From contig NZ_CP015136.1 of NCBI RefSeq assembly GCF_001618865.1, forward strand, positions 4,065,001-4,129,000: a stretch of 64,000 bases of DNA. The letters run 5' to 3'. Positions 51,322 through 58,989 of this stretch are shown here, piece after piece. Below the pieces are notes generated by a model, which ran no database searches, was not told the origin of the DNA, and saw only the letters and a program-made list of their open reading frames with translations. The position numbers were made by a program, and so were the translations under genes. This DNA comes from Luteitalea pratensis. Its GTDB lineage: Bacteria; Acidobacteriota; Vicinamibacteria; Vicinamibacterales; Vicinamibacteraceae. How positions within the stretch are numbered: position 1 is the first letter of the stretch; every line of letters begins with the position of its first letter.

Positions 51322-52911
51322 GTGGAGGCGTCGGCCCCGGACCGGGTGAGCAGCCAGGTGCGGCCGACCCCGCTGCTGGTCTGTTCGCGCGTGGCGCGCC
51401 AATTCGGCCGGCGGCGCGTTCTTCGCGACGTCTCCTTCGACGGGTATGCCGGGGAAGTGTTCGGCATCCTGGGGCCGAACGGCTCGGGCAAGACGACGCT
51501 GCTCGGCGTGCTCTCGACACTTGCGGAACCCTCTCGCGGCAGCCTCTTCTATCCCGCGGCCGCCACCCTCGACTCGCCGCGCCGGATCATCGGCGTGCTC
51601 GGCCACGAGCCGCAGTTGTACGGCGAACTCACTGCACGCGAGAACCTCGAGCTATTCGGACGCCTGGCCGATGTGCCTGATCTGCAGGGTGCCGTGCAAC
51701 GTGCGCTGCAACAGGCGCGCCTCACCGACCGCGGCGATGACCTGGTGGATCGCTTCTCCCGCGGCATGCGCCAGCGCCTCGCGTTCGAGCGCGTCCTGCT
51801 GGCGGCGCCGCGTGTCCTGTTGCTCGACGAACCGTTCACCGGCCTGGACGACGAGAGCGCGCACCGCATGGTCGCGCGCCTGGCCTCTCTCCGCGACAAC
51901 GGCACCTTGATCGTCCTGGCGACGCACGACCTGTTACTGGTGGAGTCGCTGGTGGACCGCGCCTGCATCGTCAAGGGCGGCGTGCTGCTGCCGCTCGACC
52001 GAACGCTGCCGCTCGCGGAGTCGTATCGCGCAGCGGTAAATGCCAGCACCACCGATGCCGTTGGTAGGGCCGGCTCTCCGCTCGGCGCGCCGAAGTCCGC
52101 GGGCGAAGGCGGGAGCCGGCCATCTCCAGACAAGAGGACCGACCCCGACGCAGACGGCCGGCTGGGACAGCCGGCCCTACCTGACTCGTCAGAAGCGTCC
52201 CTGTCCGACATCGCGGCCGCGGCTTGGGTACTGCTCGCGAAGGACGTGCGTATCGAGTGGCGGTCGCGCGAAGGGCTCCTGACCACGGCGTGCTTCGCGC
52301 TGGCGTGCGTACTCGTGTTCTCCTTCGGCCTGGTGCGCAACGGCACGCCCATGCCCGACGCCGGGCCTGCGGTCCTGTGGGTGACGGTCGCCCTGGCCGG
52401 GACGTTGGCCATGGCGCGCACGTTCGAGCGCGAGCGCGCCGCTGGCACCCTGATGGCAGTACTGGCCTCGCCGACGCCGCGCCCTGCCATCTATCTCGGC
52501 AAGTGGGGCGCGCTGATGGTGCTGATGTTCGCCGTCGAAATCGTCCTGCTGCCGCTCGTGGCGTTGTTCTTCCAGATGCCCCTCGATCGGCGGCCGCTGC
52601 TGGTCGTCGGCCTGCTCGCCGCGGGCACCACCGGCTACGCCGCCATCGGCACCCTGTTTGCCGCCATGCTGGCCCGCACGCGGACTCGCGACGTGCTCCT
52701 GCCGCTGCTGCTGTACCCGATGAGCGTGCCGGTGATCATCGGTGGCGTGCGCGGCACGGCAGCGGCGCTGGCCGACCCGTACGTCCCCGGCGTGGTCAGC
52801 CTGTGGTTGCCCCTCTTGATATGCTTTGACGCGGTGTTCGCGATCCTCGCCCTGTGGACCTTCGGCACGCTGATGACCGAGGCCGCGCCGCGAGTGGCCA
52901 AGGAGGCCTGA
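51322..52911 (+). CDS. ccmA: CcmA-CcmB fusion (heme exporter ATPase plus permease)
   Basis: 529 residues. Residues 20-235 are the ATPase: Walker A GPNGSGKTTLLG, signature RFSRGMRQRLAF, Walker B VLLLDEPFTGLD, switch ATHD. Residues 295-529 are CcmB, with six membrane segments and the FERERAAGTLMAVLASPTPRP family stretch. The linker (about 248-293) is encoded by a REPIN-like repeat, so the two genes appear to have been joined by that insertion. GTG start immediately after the previous stop. Together with CcmC the complex moves heme to CcmE. Confidence 0.9.
   Translation: MEASAPDRVSSQVRPTPLLVCSRVARQFGRRRVLRDVSFDGYAGEVFGILGPNGSGKTTLLGVLSTLAEPSRGSLFYPAAATLDSPRRIIGVLGHEPQLYGELTARENLELFGRLADVPDLQGAVQRALQQARLTDRGDDLVDRFSRGMRQRLAFERVLLAAPRVLLLDEPFTGLDDESAHRMVARLASLRDNGTLIVLATHDLLLVESLVDRACIVKGGVLLPLDRTLPLAESYRAAVNASTTDAVGRAGSPLGAPKSAGEGGSRPSPDKRTDPDADGRLGQPALPDSSEASLSDIAAAAWVLLAKDVRIEWRSREGLLTTACFALACVLVFSFGLVRNGTPMPDAGPAVLWVTVALAGTLAMARTFERERAAGTLMAVLASPTPRPAIYLGKWGALMVLMFAVEIVLLPLVALFFQMPLDRRPLLVVGLLAAGTTGYAAIGTLFAAMLARTRTRDVLLPLLLYPMSVPVIIGGVRGTAAALADPYVPGVVSLWLPLLICFDAVFAILALWTFGTLMTEAAPRVAKEA
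52064..52180. repeat. REPIN-like pair inside the ccmA-ccmB frame
   Basis: Left: GTAG-GGCCGGCTC...GAGCCGGCC (52064-52121); right: GGCCGGCT-GGGAC-AGCCGGCC-CTAC (52156-52180). Heads face outward. It is in frame and has no stop, coding the linker between the ATPase and permease parts. Confidence 0.8.
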
Positions 52912-52912
52912 G

Positions 52913-53572
52913 ATGTTGACGCGCAGCGTGCCTGCGATGCTGATGGTGGCTCTCGCGATGTTCTCCATCGCGCCGTACTTCATCGCGCAGGCGCCGTACG
53001 AGTCCACGATGGGACTGGTCCAGAAGATTTTCTACTATCACGCGCCGGTCGGCATCGTGATGTTCGTGTCGACGTTCACTTGCGGATTCGCGAGCCTCGC
53101 GTACCTGGTGCGTGGCAAGGCCAGGAGCGACCGGCTGGCCGAAGCCGCCGCCGAGCTCACGGTGGTCCTCGGGGCGATCGTCCTGCTCACCGGGCCGCTG
53201 TGGGCCCGCAAGGCCTGGGGCGTGTGGTGGCAGTGGGATGCGCGGCTCACGTCGACGCTCGTGCTGTGGCTGCTGTTTGCGGCGTACCTGTTGCTGCGGC
53301 GCTTCGGCGGGCCCGGCACGGAGAAACTCGCCGCGGGGGTGGCGCTGTTCGGCATGGCCAACGTGCCGTTCATCTACTGGTCGGTCAACGTCTGGCGGAC
53401 GATGCATCCCAAGACCTCCGTCGTGCCGTCGCTGGTGCCGGAGATGCGCTTCCCGTTCTACTGGTGTGTGGTGGCATTCCTGCTCCTGTTCGTGGCGCTG
53501 CTGCGGACGCGCGTGCGCCTTGCCGAACAGCAGGATGCCCTCGACATGCTCCTCGCGGAGGCTGAAGGCTAG
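52913..53572 (+). CDS. ccmC: Cytochrome c maturation protein CcmC
   Basis: 219 residues with six membrane segments, the WWD segment WGVWWQWDARLTSTLVLW, histidines in KIFYYHAPVG and MHPKTS. CcmC loads heme onto CcmE. Starts one base after the fused ccmAB gene. Confidence 0.93.
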   Translation: MLTRSVPAMLMVALAMFSIAPYFIAQAPYESTMGLVQKIFYYHAPVGIVMFVSTFTCGFASLAYLVRGKARSDRLAEAAAELTVVLGAIVLLTGPLWARKAWGVWWQWDARLTSTLVLWLLFAAYLLLRRFGGPGTEKLAAGVALFGMANVPFIYWSVNVWRTMHPKTSVVPSLVPEMRFPFYWCVVAFLLLFVALLRTRVRLAEQQDALDMLLAEAEG

Positions 53573-53574
53573 CT

Positions 53575-53883
53575 ATGTCCTTTCTGAATCGCATCGCCCG
53601 CACGGGTGCCCTCCTGCTGCTGCTCGTCGCCGCCTCCGCACCGGCCGCGCGCGCACAGGCCACGCAAGCGCCGCAAGCCCCGGCGACCACCGCTGCCCAG
53701 GACGAGTACGTCCCGATCGACCAGCTCCCGGACAGCGAGAAACTGCCGGCCGCGCCGTTCCTCATCGGGGCCTATGTCGTCGTGTGGGGCGCGTTGCTGC
53801 TGTACGTGCTGATGTTGTGGCGGCGTCTCGGGCGCGTCGAGGCTGAGGTGCGCCAGGCACAACGGATGGCGGGGGGCCGGTAG
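53575..53883 (+). CDS. CcmD-like small membrane protein
   Basis: 102 residues: a signal-like first helix (ALLLLLVAASAPAARAQ) and a second helix PFLIGAYVVVWGALLLYVLMLWRRLGRVEAEV, the AYxxxWxxLLxYxxxLxRRLxRxE pattern of CcmD. Helps release heme-loaded CcmE. Longer than usual because of the exported N-terminal extension. Confidence 0.78.
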   Translation: MSFLNRIARTGALLLLLVAASAPAARAQATQAPQAPATTAAQDEYVPIDQLPDSEKLPAAPFLIGAYVVVWGALLLYVLMLWRRLGRVEAEVRQAQRMAGGR

Positions 53884-53889
53884 GACGTC

Positions 53890-54024
53890 GTGACCGCCGG
53901 GCATTTCATCTTCATCCCCGCGGTGCTGCTCGTGGGGATCGTCATCGGATGGATCCTGGGATCGCGCGCCGCGATGGACGCGATGCGGTCTCAGCAGAAG
54001 CGCGCGGACGAGAAACGAAGGTAG
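53890..54024 (+). CDS. Small membrane protein ending the ccm operon
   Basis: 44 residues from a GTG: one helix FIFIPAVLLVGIVIGWILGSRAA and a basic tail (RSQQKRADEKRR). The stop TAG is part of the GTAG head of a REP palindrome, so the original C-terminus may have been longer. Co-directional and close to the CcmD-like gene. Confidence 0.6.
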   Translation: MTAGHFIFIPAVLLVGIVIGWILGSRAAMDAMRSQQKRADEKRR

Positions 54025-54155
54025 GGACGCCTCTCCGAGGCGTCCATTGCCTCTCCGAGGCGTCCATCGCCTCCGTACTCACTTCCGCTGGCCAGCCGAT
54101 GCCGTACGGCGAAGGCGGCAGGCGGAGGTCATGGACCGCTCGGAGCGGTCCCTAA
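54021..54155. repeat. REPIN-like pair between convergent genes
   Basis: Left: GTAG-GGACGCCTCTCCGAGGCGTCC, with the GCCTCTCCGAGGCGTCCAT part duplicated in tandem (54048-54067). Right: GGACCGCTCGGAGCGGTCC followed by CTAA, a decayed head. The left head gives a TAG stop, the right end a CTA that is the stop of the phosphoesterase gene. Confidence 0.75.
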
Positions 54156-54895
54156 CGACCTTCGGCTAAACGGGACGCCAGCAATTCCGGCAGGCCCGCC
54201 GCACGGATCGCGGCCTGCTCGGCGGCGACGTCGTACGCAATGCGCCGCAGCGTGATCTTGCGCGCGCCCAGGTCCACGATGGCGTAGGCCGCACGCGGGT
54301 CGCCGTCACGCGGCTGACCGACTGACCCTGGATTGACCAGCCAGCGATCCTCGAGGCGAATCGACAGCGTCGTGTGTGTCCAGGTGTCGCCGCTCTCGAC
54401 CACTGGATGGCCCTCGCCCGATCCGTACGCGCCCTGCACATGGGTGTGCCCGAACAGGCACAACGGGCGGCGTCCCAGCGCCGCGGCATCGCGAATGTCG
54501 TCAATCCAGACCAGGTACGCATCCTCGTCGGCCGGCGACCCGTGCCACACCTCCAGCACGTCGTCGACGAGCAGCGGACCGGCTGGCAGGTCGCGCAGGT
54601 ACGCCAGTTGCGGCTCGGAGAGCGCCCGTGTCGTCCACTCGGCCGCCTCCCGGGCATGGGAGTTGAAGGCCAGGAGGTCCATCACGCCGCAGACGGCCTT
54701 GTCGTGGTTGCCGCGGACGACCACGTGAGGCGCAAGCGCCCGGACGCGATCGATGATCGCGCCGGGCTCGGCACCGTAGCCCACGAGGTCACCCAGCACC
54801 AGTACGCGATCATAGGTTTCTGGCGGGCAGTCCCGGAGGACTGCGGCCAGAGCCGGGAGGTTGCCGTGAATGTCGCTGATGACGAGGTAGCGCAC
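54152..54895 (-). CDS. Calcineurin-like metallophosphoesterase (YfcE/MJ0936 type)
   Basis: 247 residues with DIHGN at the N-terminus, LGDLVGYGAEP, VVRGNHDKAV, WHGSP and FGHTHVQ, the full metal-ligand set. Members hydrolyse phosphodiesters or nucleotides. Lies 41 bp downstream of aroK, so it may share that transcript. Confidence 0.92.
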   Translation of the reverse strand: MRYLVISDIHGNLPALAAVLRDCPPETYDRVLVLGDLVGYGAEPGAIIDRVRALAPHVVVRGNHDKAVCGVMDLLAFNSHAREAAEWTTRALSEPQLAYLRDLPAGPLLVDDVLEVWHGSPADEDAYLVWIDDIRDAAALGRRPLCLFGHTHVQGAYGSGEGHPVVESGDTWTHTTLSIRLEDRWLVNPGSVGQPRDGDPRAAYAIVDLGARKITLRRIAYDVAAEQAAIRAAGLPELLASRLAEGR

Positions 54896-54936
54896 GCTGT
54901 GGCTCTATTAACGCTCGAGAGGGCGATCCTGAACGG

Positions 54937-55443
54937 TCACCATCCGAGCTTGTGCAGCAGGCGCTCGACGAGGGCTTCGACCCGACCCTGGGCGTCGAGG
55001 CGCATGTGCGCCAATCGGTAAACGGCTCGTCGCTCTTCGAACAGGGCGGCAAACGCCTCCCGGTCCGCAGCCAGGGGACGCCGGCCGTCTGATGGCACCC
55101 GATCGACGATGTGATGGAAGGCCGCGTCGAGCCAGACGGTGACACCGTCAGCAAGGATGTCGGCCCGGTTCGCGGCCTGGATGAAGGTGCCCCCGCCGGT
55201 GGCCACGATCGCATGGCGCGCGGGCAGGAAGGCGAGCAGGACCTCCCGTTCGACCTTGCGGAAATAGGTTTCGCCGTGTTCGGCAAACACCTGCGAGATC
55301 GTGCGTCCCTCGCGGCGCTCGATCTCTTCGTCGAGATCGATGACGCGCCAGCCGAGCCGACGTCCGAGTGCGCGCGCCACGGTCGTCTTGCCCGACCCCA
55401 TGAACCCCACGAGGTAGATCTTGTCGGTGGTCGAGGGGGTCAT
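54937..55443 (-). CDS. aroK: Shikimate kinase
   Basis: 168 residues: Walker A LVGFMGSGKTTVARALG, shikimate-binding IDLDEEIERREGRTI, FRKVERE and ATGGGTF, RRPLA in the lid. Phosphorylates shikimate in aromatic amino acid synthesis. The ATG overlaps the aroA stop as ATGA, so the two are coupled, two steps apart... in sequence aroK then aroA in the pathway. Confidence 0.95.
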   Translation of the reverse strand: MTPSTTDKIYLVGFMGSGKTTVARALGRRLGWRVIDLDEEIERREGRTISQVFAEHGETYFRKVEREVLLAFLPARHAIVATGGGTFIQAANRADILADGVTVWLDAAFHHIVDRVPSDGRRPLAADREAFAALFEERRAVYRLAHMRLDAQGRVEALVERLLHKLGW

Positions 55444-56762
55444 TTCCTCAGCGCATCGAGGACGTCGAAGAATCCCGGGTAGGACACGTCGACGGCATCG
55501 GCGCCGCGAATCAGGGTCGGCTCGAGGGCGCCCAGCCCGGCGACCGCGAACGCCATCGCCAGGCGGTGGTCGTCTGCGGCATCGACCTGTCCGCCAAGGA
55601 GGCGGCGTGAGCCTCGTACATGGAAGCCGTCTGGCAGTTCGTCGGCGTCGGCACCGAGGGCGCGCAAGCCGTTGACGAGCGCCGTGATGCGGTCGCTTTC
55701 CTTGGCGCGGAGTTCGCCCGCGCCGGTGACGCGCAGTTCGCCGCCGTGCGTGGCCAGCGCCGCGAGTACCGGCAATTCGTCGATGAGTCCCGGGACGTCG
55801 GCTGGCGTCAGGTCGAGGCGACTCATCGTCCGATGCCGCACCCGGACACGACCGACGGGTTCCTCGGCGTCGACGCGATCGACCTGCACGTCCACGTCGG
55901 CACCAAGGCGGCGCAGGACGTCGAAGATGGCCGTGCGGCTCGGGTTCAGTCCGACGTCCCGCAGCTCGAGAAAGGAGCCGGGCAGCGCCGCGGCCGCGCA
56001 TGCCCAGAAGGCCGCCGATGACGGGTCACCCGGCACGGCCAGATTGCGGCCCGTGAGCCGCTGTCCGCCTGCGATCCGGATCACGTGCCCGTGCACGTCG
56101 ACGGTCGCCCCGAACGCCTTCAGCGCCCGTTCCGTGTGATCGCGCGTCCCGGCAGGCTCCTCGAACGTCGTCAGGCCCTGCGTCTGCAGGCCGGCGAGCA
56201 GGACCGCCGTCTTGACCTGGGCGCTCGGGGACTCGGGTCGATACGTGATTGGCTGCAGGTTGCCACCGGTCACCGCCACGGGCGGGCGACCATTGAACGA
56301 GGTGACCTCGGCGCCCATCTGCTGCAGCGGCGTCACCACCCGGAGCATGGGCCGGCGCCGCAGCGAGGCGTCGCCCGTGAGCACGCTCGTGAACGGATGC
56401 GCGGCCAGGATGCCGGCGAGCATCCGCAGCGTGGAACCGGAGTTGCCACAGTCGAGATCCGCGGTCGGCGACTGCAGTCCCAGCAGCCCGCGGCCGACTA
56501 TCTGAACAGTCGGCACCTCGGCGCCCGTGTCCCTGTCGAAGGACGCGTGTCGCGAGACGATTGTCCCGAGCTGCTCGAGGCATTTGAGCGTGCTCTGGCA
56601 GTCCTTGCCCGGGGCGTAGTGACTGATCCGCGTGACGCCGTCGGCCAGAGCCGCGAGCATCGCGTACCGATGGGAGATGGACTTGTCACCAGGCACGCGC
56701 ACCACCCCTTCGAGGGCAGTGGCGGGGCGGACGGTGACGGTCTTGGTGAACTCGGCGGGCAT
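55440..56762 (-). CDS. aroA: 3-phosphoshikimate 1-carboxyvinyltransferase (EPSP synthase)
   Basis: 440 residues. PGDKSISHRYAMLAALADG, LDCGNSGSTLRMLAGIL, PVAVTGG, QVKTAVLLAGLQ and AKESDRITALVNGLRALG are the family motifs; substrates are shikimate 3-phosphate and phosphoenolpyruvate. A GTG four codons upstream of the chosen ATG is an alternative. Divergent from the anti-sigma-type gene, 57 bp apart. Confidence 0.96.
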   Translation of the reverse strand: MPAEFTKTVTVRPATALEGVVRVPGDKSISHRYAMLAALADGVTRISHYAPGKDCQSTLKCLEQLGTIVSRHASFDRDTGAEVPTVQIVGRGLLGLQSPTADLDCGNSGSTLRMLAGILAAHPFTSVLTGDASLRRRPMLRVVTPLQQMGAEVTSFNGRPPVAVTGGNLQPITYRPESPSAQVKTAVLLAGLQTQGLTTFEEPAGTRDHTERALKAFGATVDVHGHVIRIAGGQRLTGRNLAVPGDPSSAAFWACAAAALPGSFLELRDVGLNPSRTAIFDVLRRLGADVDVQVDRVDAEEPVGRVRVRHRTMSRLDLTPADVPGLIDELPVLAALATHGGELRVTGAGELRAKESDRITALVNGLRALGADADELPDGFHVRGSRRLLGGQVDAADDHRLAMAFAVAGLGALEPTLIRGADAVDVSYPGFFDVLDALRK

Positions 56763-56819
56763 CGCGGGCTTCACTGTAACAAACAGTGGAGCGTGTATGA
56801 TGCACGCCACCCCGACCAC

Positions 56820-57266
56820 ATGGCCGCAGAACGCTCCGCGCTGTCCCTGGTGCTCAACAGCCACGTCGACGTCCTTGACTACGTGCAGGTGGTCTGTGAC
56901 CAGCTGTGCGCGTCCGCCCAGCTGAACGAGGATGCGGGCCACTGGGTGGGTGTCTCGGTCCGCGAGTCGGTGGTCAACGCCATCCGGCACGGCAACAAGT
57001 TCGACCCGGCCAAGCATGTCCGGGTCCACTTCGCCTTCGTGCCAGCCGAGGCGCCGGAATACCTGGAGGTCAGTGTCCAGGACGAGGGCGAGGGGTTCGA
57101 GCCTGAAGAGGTCGGCGACCCGCTGGCGCCGGAGAACCTGCTGAAATCCAGCGGGCGCGGTATCTTCTTCATGCGCAACTTCATGGACGACGTCCAGTTG
57201 CGCCGTCGGCCCGAAGGCGGCATGGAAGTCCGCATGCGCAAGCGCCTGTCGGTCCCTGCTGAATGA
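56820..57266 (+). CDS. RsbW-like anti-sigma factor / serine-protein kinase
   Basis: 148 residues with the GHKL ATP-binding N box VRESVVNAIRHGNK, D-x-G box VQDEGEGF and the GRGIFFMRNFMDDVQLRR lid/G box. Such single-domain kinases phosphorylate anti-anti-sigma proteins or bind sigma factors. No sigma or antagonist gene is next to it; it overlaps the phosphatase gene as ATGA. Confidence 0.88.
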   Translation: MAAERSALSLVLNSHVDVLDYVQVVCDQLCASAQLNEDAGHWVGVSVRESVVNAIRHGNKFDPAKHVRVHFAFVPAEAPEYLEVSVQDEGEGFEPEEVGDPLAPENLLKSSGRGIFFMRNFMDDVQLRRRPEGGMEVRMRKRLSVPAE

Positions 57267-58096
57267 ACGCACTCGATCCCCTGTTGCTCGCCACGGCCAT
57301 CGAGGCCGTGCAGAAGGCCGGCGTCATCCAGATGGCTCACTTCGGTGGGCCGATGCGCATCGACAAGAAAGGCGATATCGACCTCGTGACGGAGGTCGAC
57401 GTGGCGGTCGAACGCATGTTCCGCGCCATGATTGCCGAGCGCTTCCCCGATCACGTCGTGCTCGGTGAGGAACTCCAGCAGGACGACCTGGTCCGGCATT
57501 CGGCGCCTGGCTATTGCTGGGTCTTCGATCCGATCGACGGGACCACCAACTTCGCGCACGGGTTGCCTATCTTCTGCGCGTCGCTGGGCCTCGAACTCGA
57601 TGGCCAGGCCATCGCCGCTGCCGTCTACGATCCGACGCGGCGAGAGCTGTTCACGGCCGAAAAGGGAGCGGGGGCCCGGCTCAACGGCGCGCCCATCGCC
57701 GTGACGCGGGCCGCCAGCGTGCTCGACAGCCTCCTGGTCACGGGGTTCCCGTACACCGTCCAGCAGCCGGAGGTCGGCGCGGAACTGGTCGCCTTGTTCG
57801 GTCATTTCCTCGGCCGAAGCCGCGCCGTGCGGCGCCTGGGCTCAGCCGCCCTGGACCTCTGTTACGTGGCGGCTGGTCGCCTCGATGGCTTCTACGAGGC
57901 GTCGCTCAAGCCGTGGGACTCCTGTGGCGGGGCGCTGATCGTCCAGGAAGCGGGCGGCAACGTGACCGACTGGAAGGGGACACCGTTCCAGTCGCGACTG
58001 CCACAGATCCTGGCGACCAACGGCCGCATTCACGCCGAAATGTTGGCGATGCTCGCGGAGTTCGAGGCCGGTCGCCGCAGCGACGACGCCAACTGA
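57263..58096 (+). CDS. Inositol monophosphatase family protein
   Basis: 277 residues: DLVTEVDVAVE, GEE, WVFDPIDGTTNFAHG and KPWDSCGGALIVQEAGG supply the metal-binding and catalytic residues of the IMPase/SuhB family. Hydrolyses inositol-1-phosphate or similar sugar phosphates. Translationally coupled to the kinase gene. Confidence 0.94.
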   Translation: MNALDPLLLATAIEAVQKAGVIQMAHFGGPMRIDKKGDIDLVTEVDVAVERMFRAMIAERFPDHVVLGEELQQDDLVRHSAPGYCWVFDPIDGTTNFAHGLPIFCASLGLELDGQAIAAAVYDPTRRELFTAEKGAGARLNGAPIAVTRAASVLDSLLVTGFPYTVQQPEVGAELVALFGHFLGRSRAVRRLGSAALDLCYVAAGRLDGFYEASLKPWDSCGGALIVQEAGGNVTDWKGTPFQSRLPQILATNGRIHAEMLAMLAEFEAGRRSDDAN

Positions 58097-58218
58097 TGCC
58101 CGCGGGTGACATCAGCCAGGGCACATTCCTTGCTTGAGCTCCTCTCAGCTAGTGTGCAGGTGGCAGCACGCACGAGGCGTGACCACTTGGGACGTCATCC
58201 GGCAGGGGAGACAGGCTC

Positions 58219-58914
58219 ATGGTTCGACGGTTGTTGGCGAGCGGTGCGATGGTGTTGGCGTGCAGTGGCGCGGCGTTCGCGCAGGACATGGTCGTCGGCG
58301 GCAACATCGGGGGGTTCCTGGTCAGGAACGAGGAGAGCCGCGACAGGGACGACGTACTACGAAACAACCGGACGTTCCTGGCATTCGAGATCGAGGACTT
58401 CGACAGCACGACCTTCGGCGGCGACTTCGCCGTAAGCGTCGGCTCGTTCCTCGAGGTGGGTGTAGGCCTGAACTACTCCCAGAGCACGGTCCCGTCGGTC
58501 AACGAAGAGTTCGTGGACGATGACGGCACCGAAATCTTCATGGAGATGAAGCAGAAGGTCGTGCCGCTGGCGCTCACGGCGAAGTTGTTTCCCTTCACGC
58601 GTGACGCGAAAATCCAGCCGTACCTCGGCGGCGGGGTGCAGTTCAATCGCTGGCAGTACACCGAAGTGGGCGAATTCCTGGATTACGACACCGGCGACAT
58701 CTTCCGCGACAGCTTCACCGACGACGGCGTCGAGACCGGCCCGGTGTTCCTCGCGGGTCTTCGGTTCCCGGTGGGAGCCAACCTGTTGTTGGGCGGGGAG
58801 TGGCGCTACGCGACCGCAAAAGCGGACCTCGATCCGGATCTCGGTTTCTACGGGAAGACCCTGGACCTCGGCGGCCACACCTGGCTGTTCACGGTCGCCT
58901 ACAAGTTCAAATAG
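58219..58914 (+). CDS. Outer-membrane beta-barrel protein
   Basis: 231 residues: signal peptide ending AAFAQ, then alternating strands (GVGLNYSQSTV, IQPYLGGGVQFNRWQY, FLAGLRFPVGANLLLGGEWRY) and a C-terminal WLFTVAYKFK, the terminal aromatic strand of OmpW/OprF-like small barrels. The stop lies right before a REP head. Confidence 0.8.
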   Translation: MVRRLLASGAMVLACSGAAFAQDMVVGGNIGGFLVRNEESRDRDDVLRNNRTFLAFEIEDFDSTTFGGDFAVSVGSFLEVGVGLNYSQSTVPSVNEEFVDDDGTEIFMEMKQKVVPLALTAKLFPFTRDAKIQPYLGGGVQFNRWQYTEVGEFLDYDTGDIFRDSFTDDGVETGPVFLAGLRFPVGANLLLGGEWRYATAKADLDPDLGFYGKTLDLGGHTWLFTVAYKFK

Positions 58915-58989
58915 GTAGGGACGCCTCTCCGAGGCGTCCAAGTCATGCGAGCAATCGAGGAAATGGACCGCTCGGAGAGCGGTCCCTAC
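58915..58989. repeat. REPIN, clearest example in the window
   Basis: GTAG-GGACGCCTCTCCGAGGCGTCC (58915-58939) and GGACCGCTCGGAGAGCGGTCC-CTAC (58965-58989), heads outward, 75 bp in all. The right head supplies the stop TAG of the minus-strand gene that follows. Confidence 0.85.
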
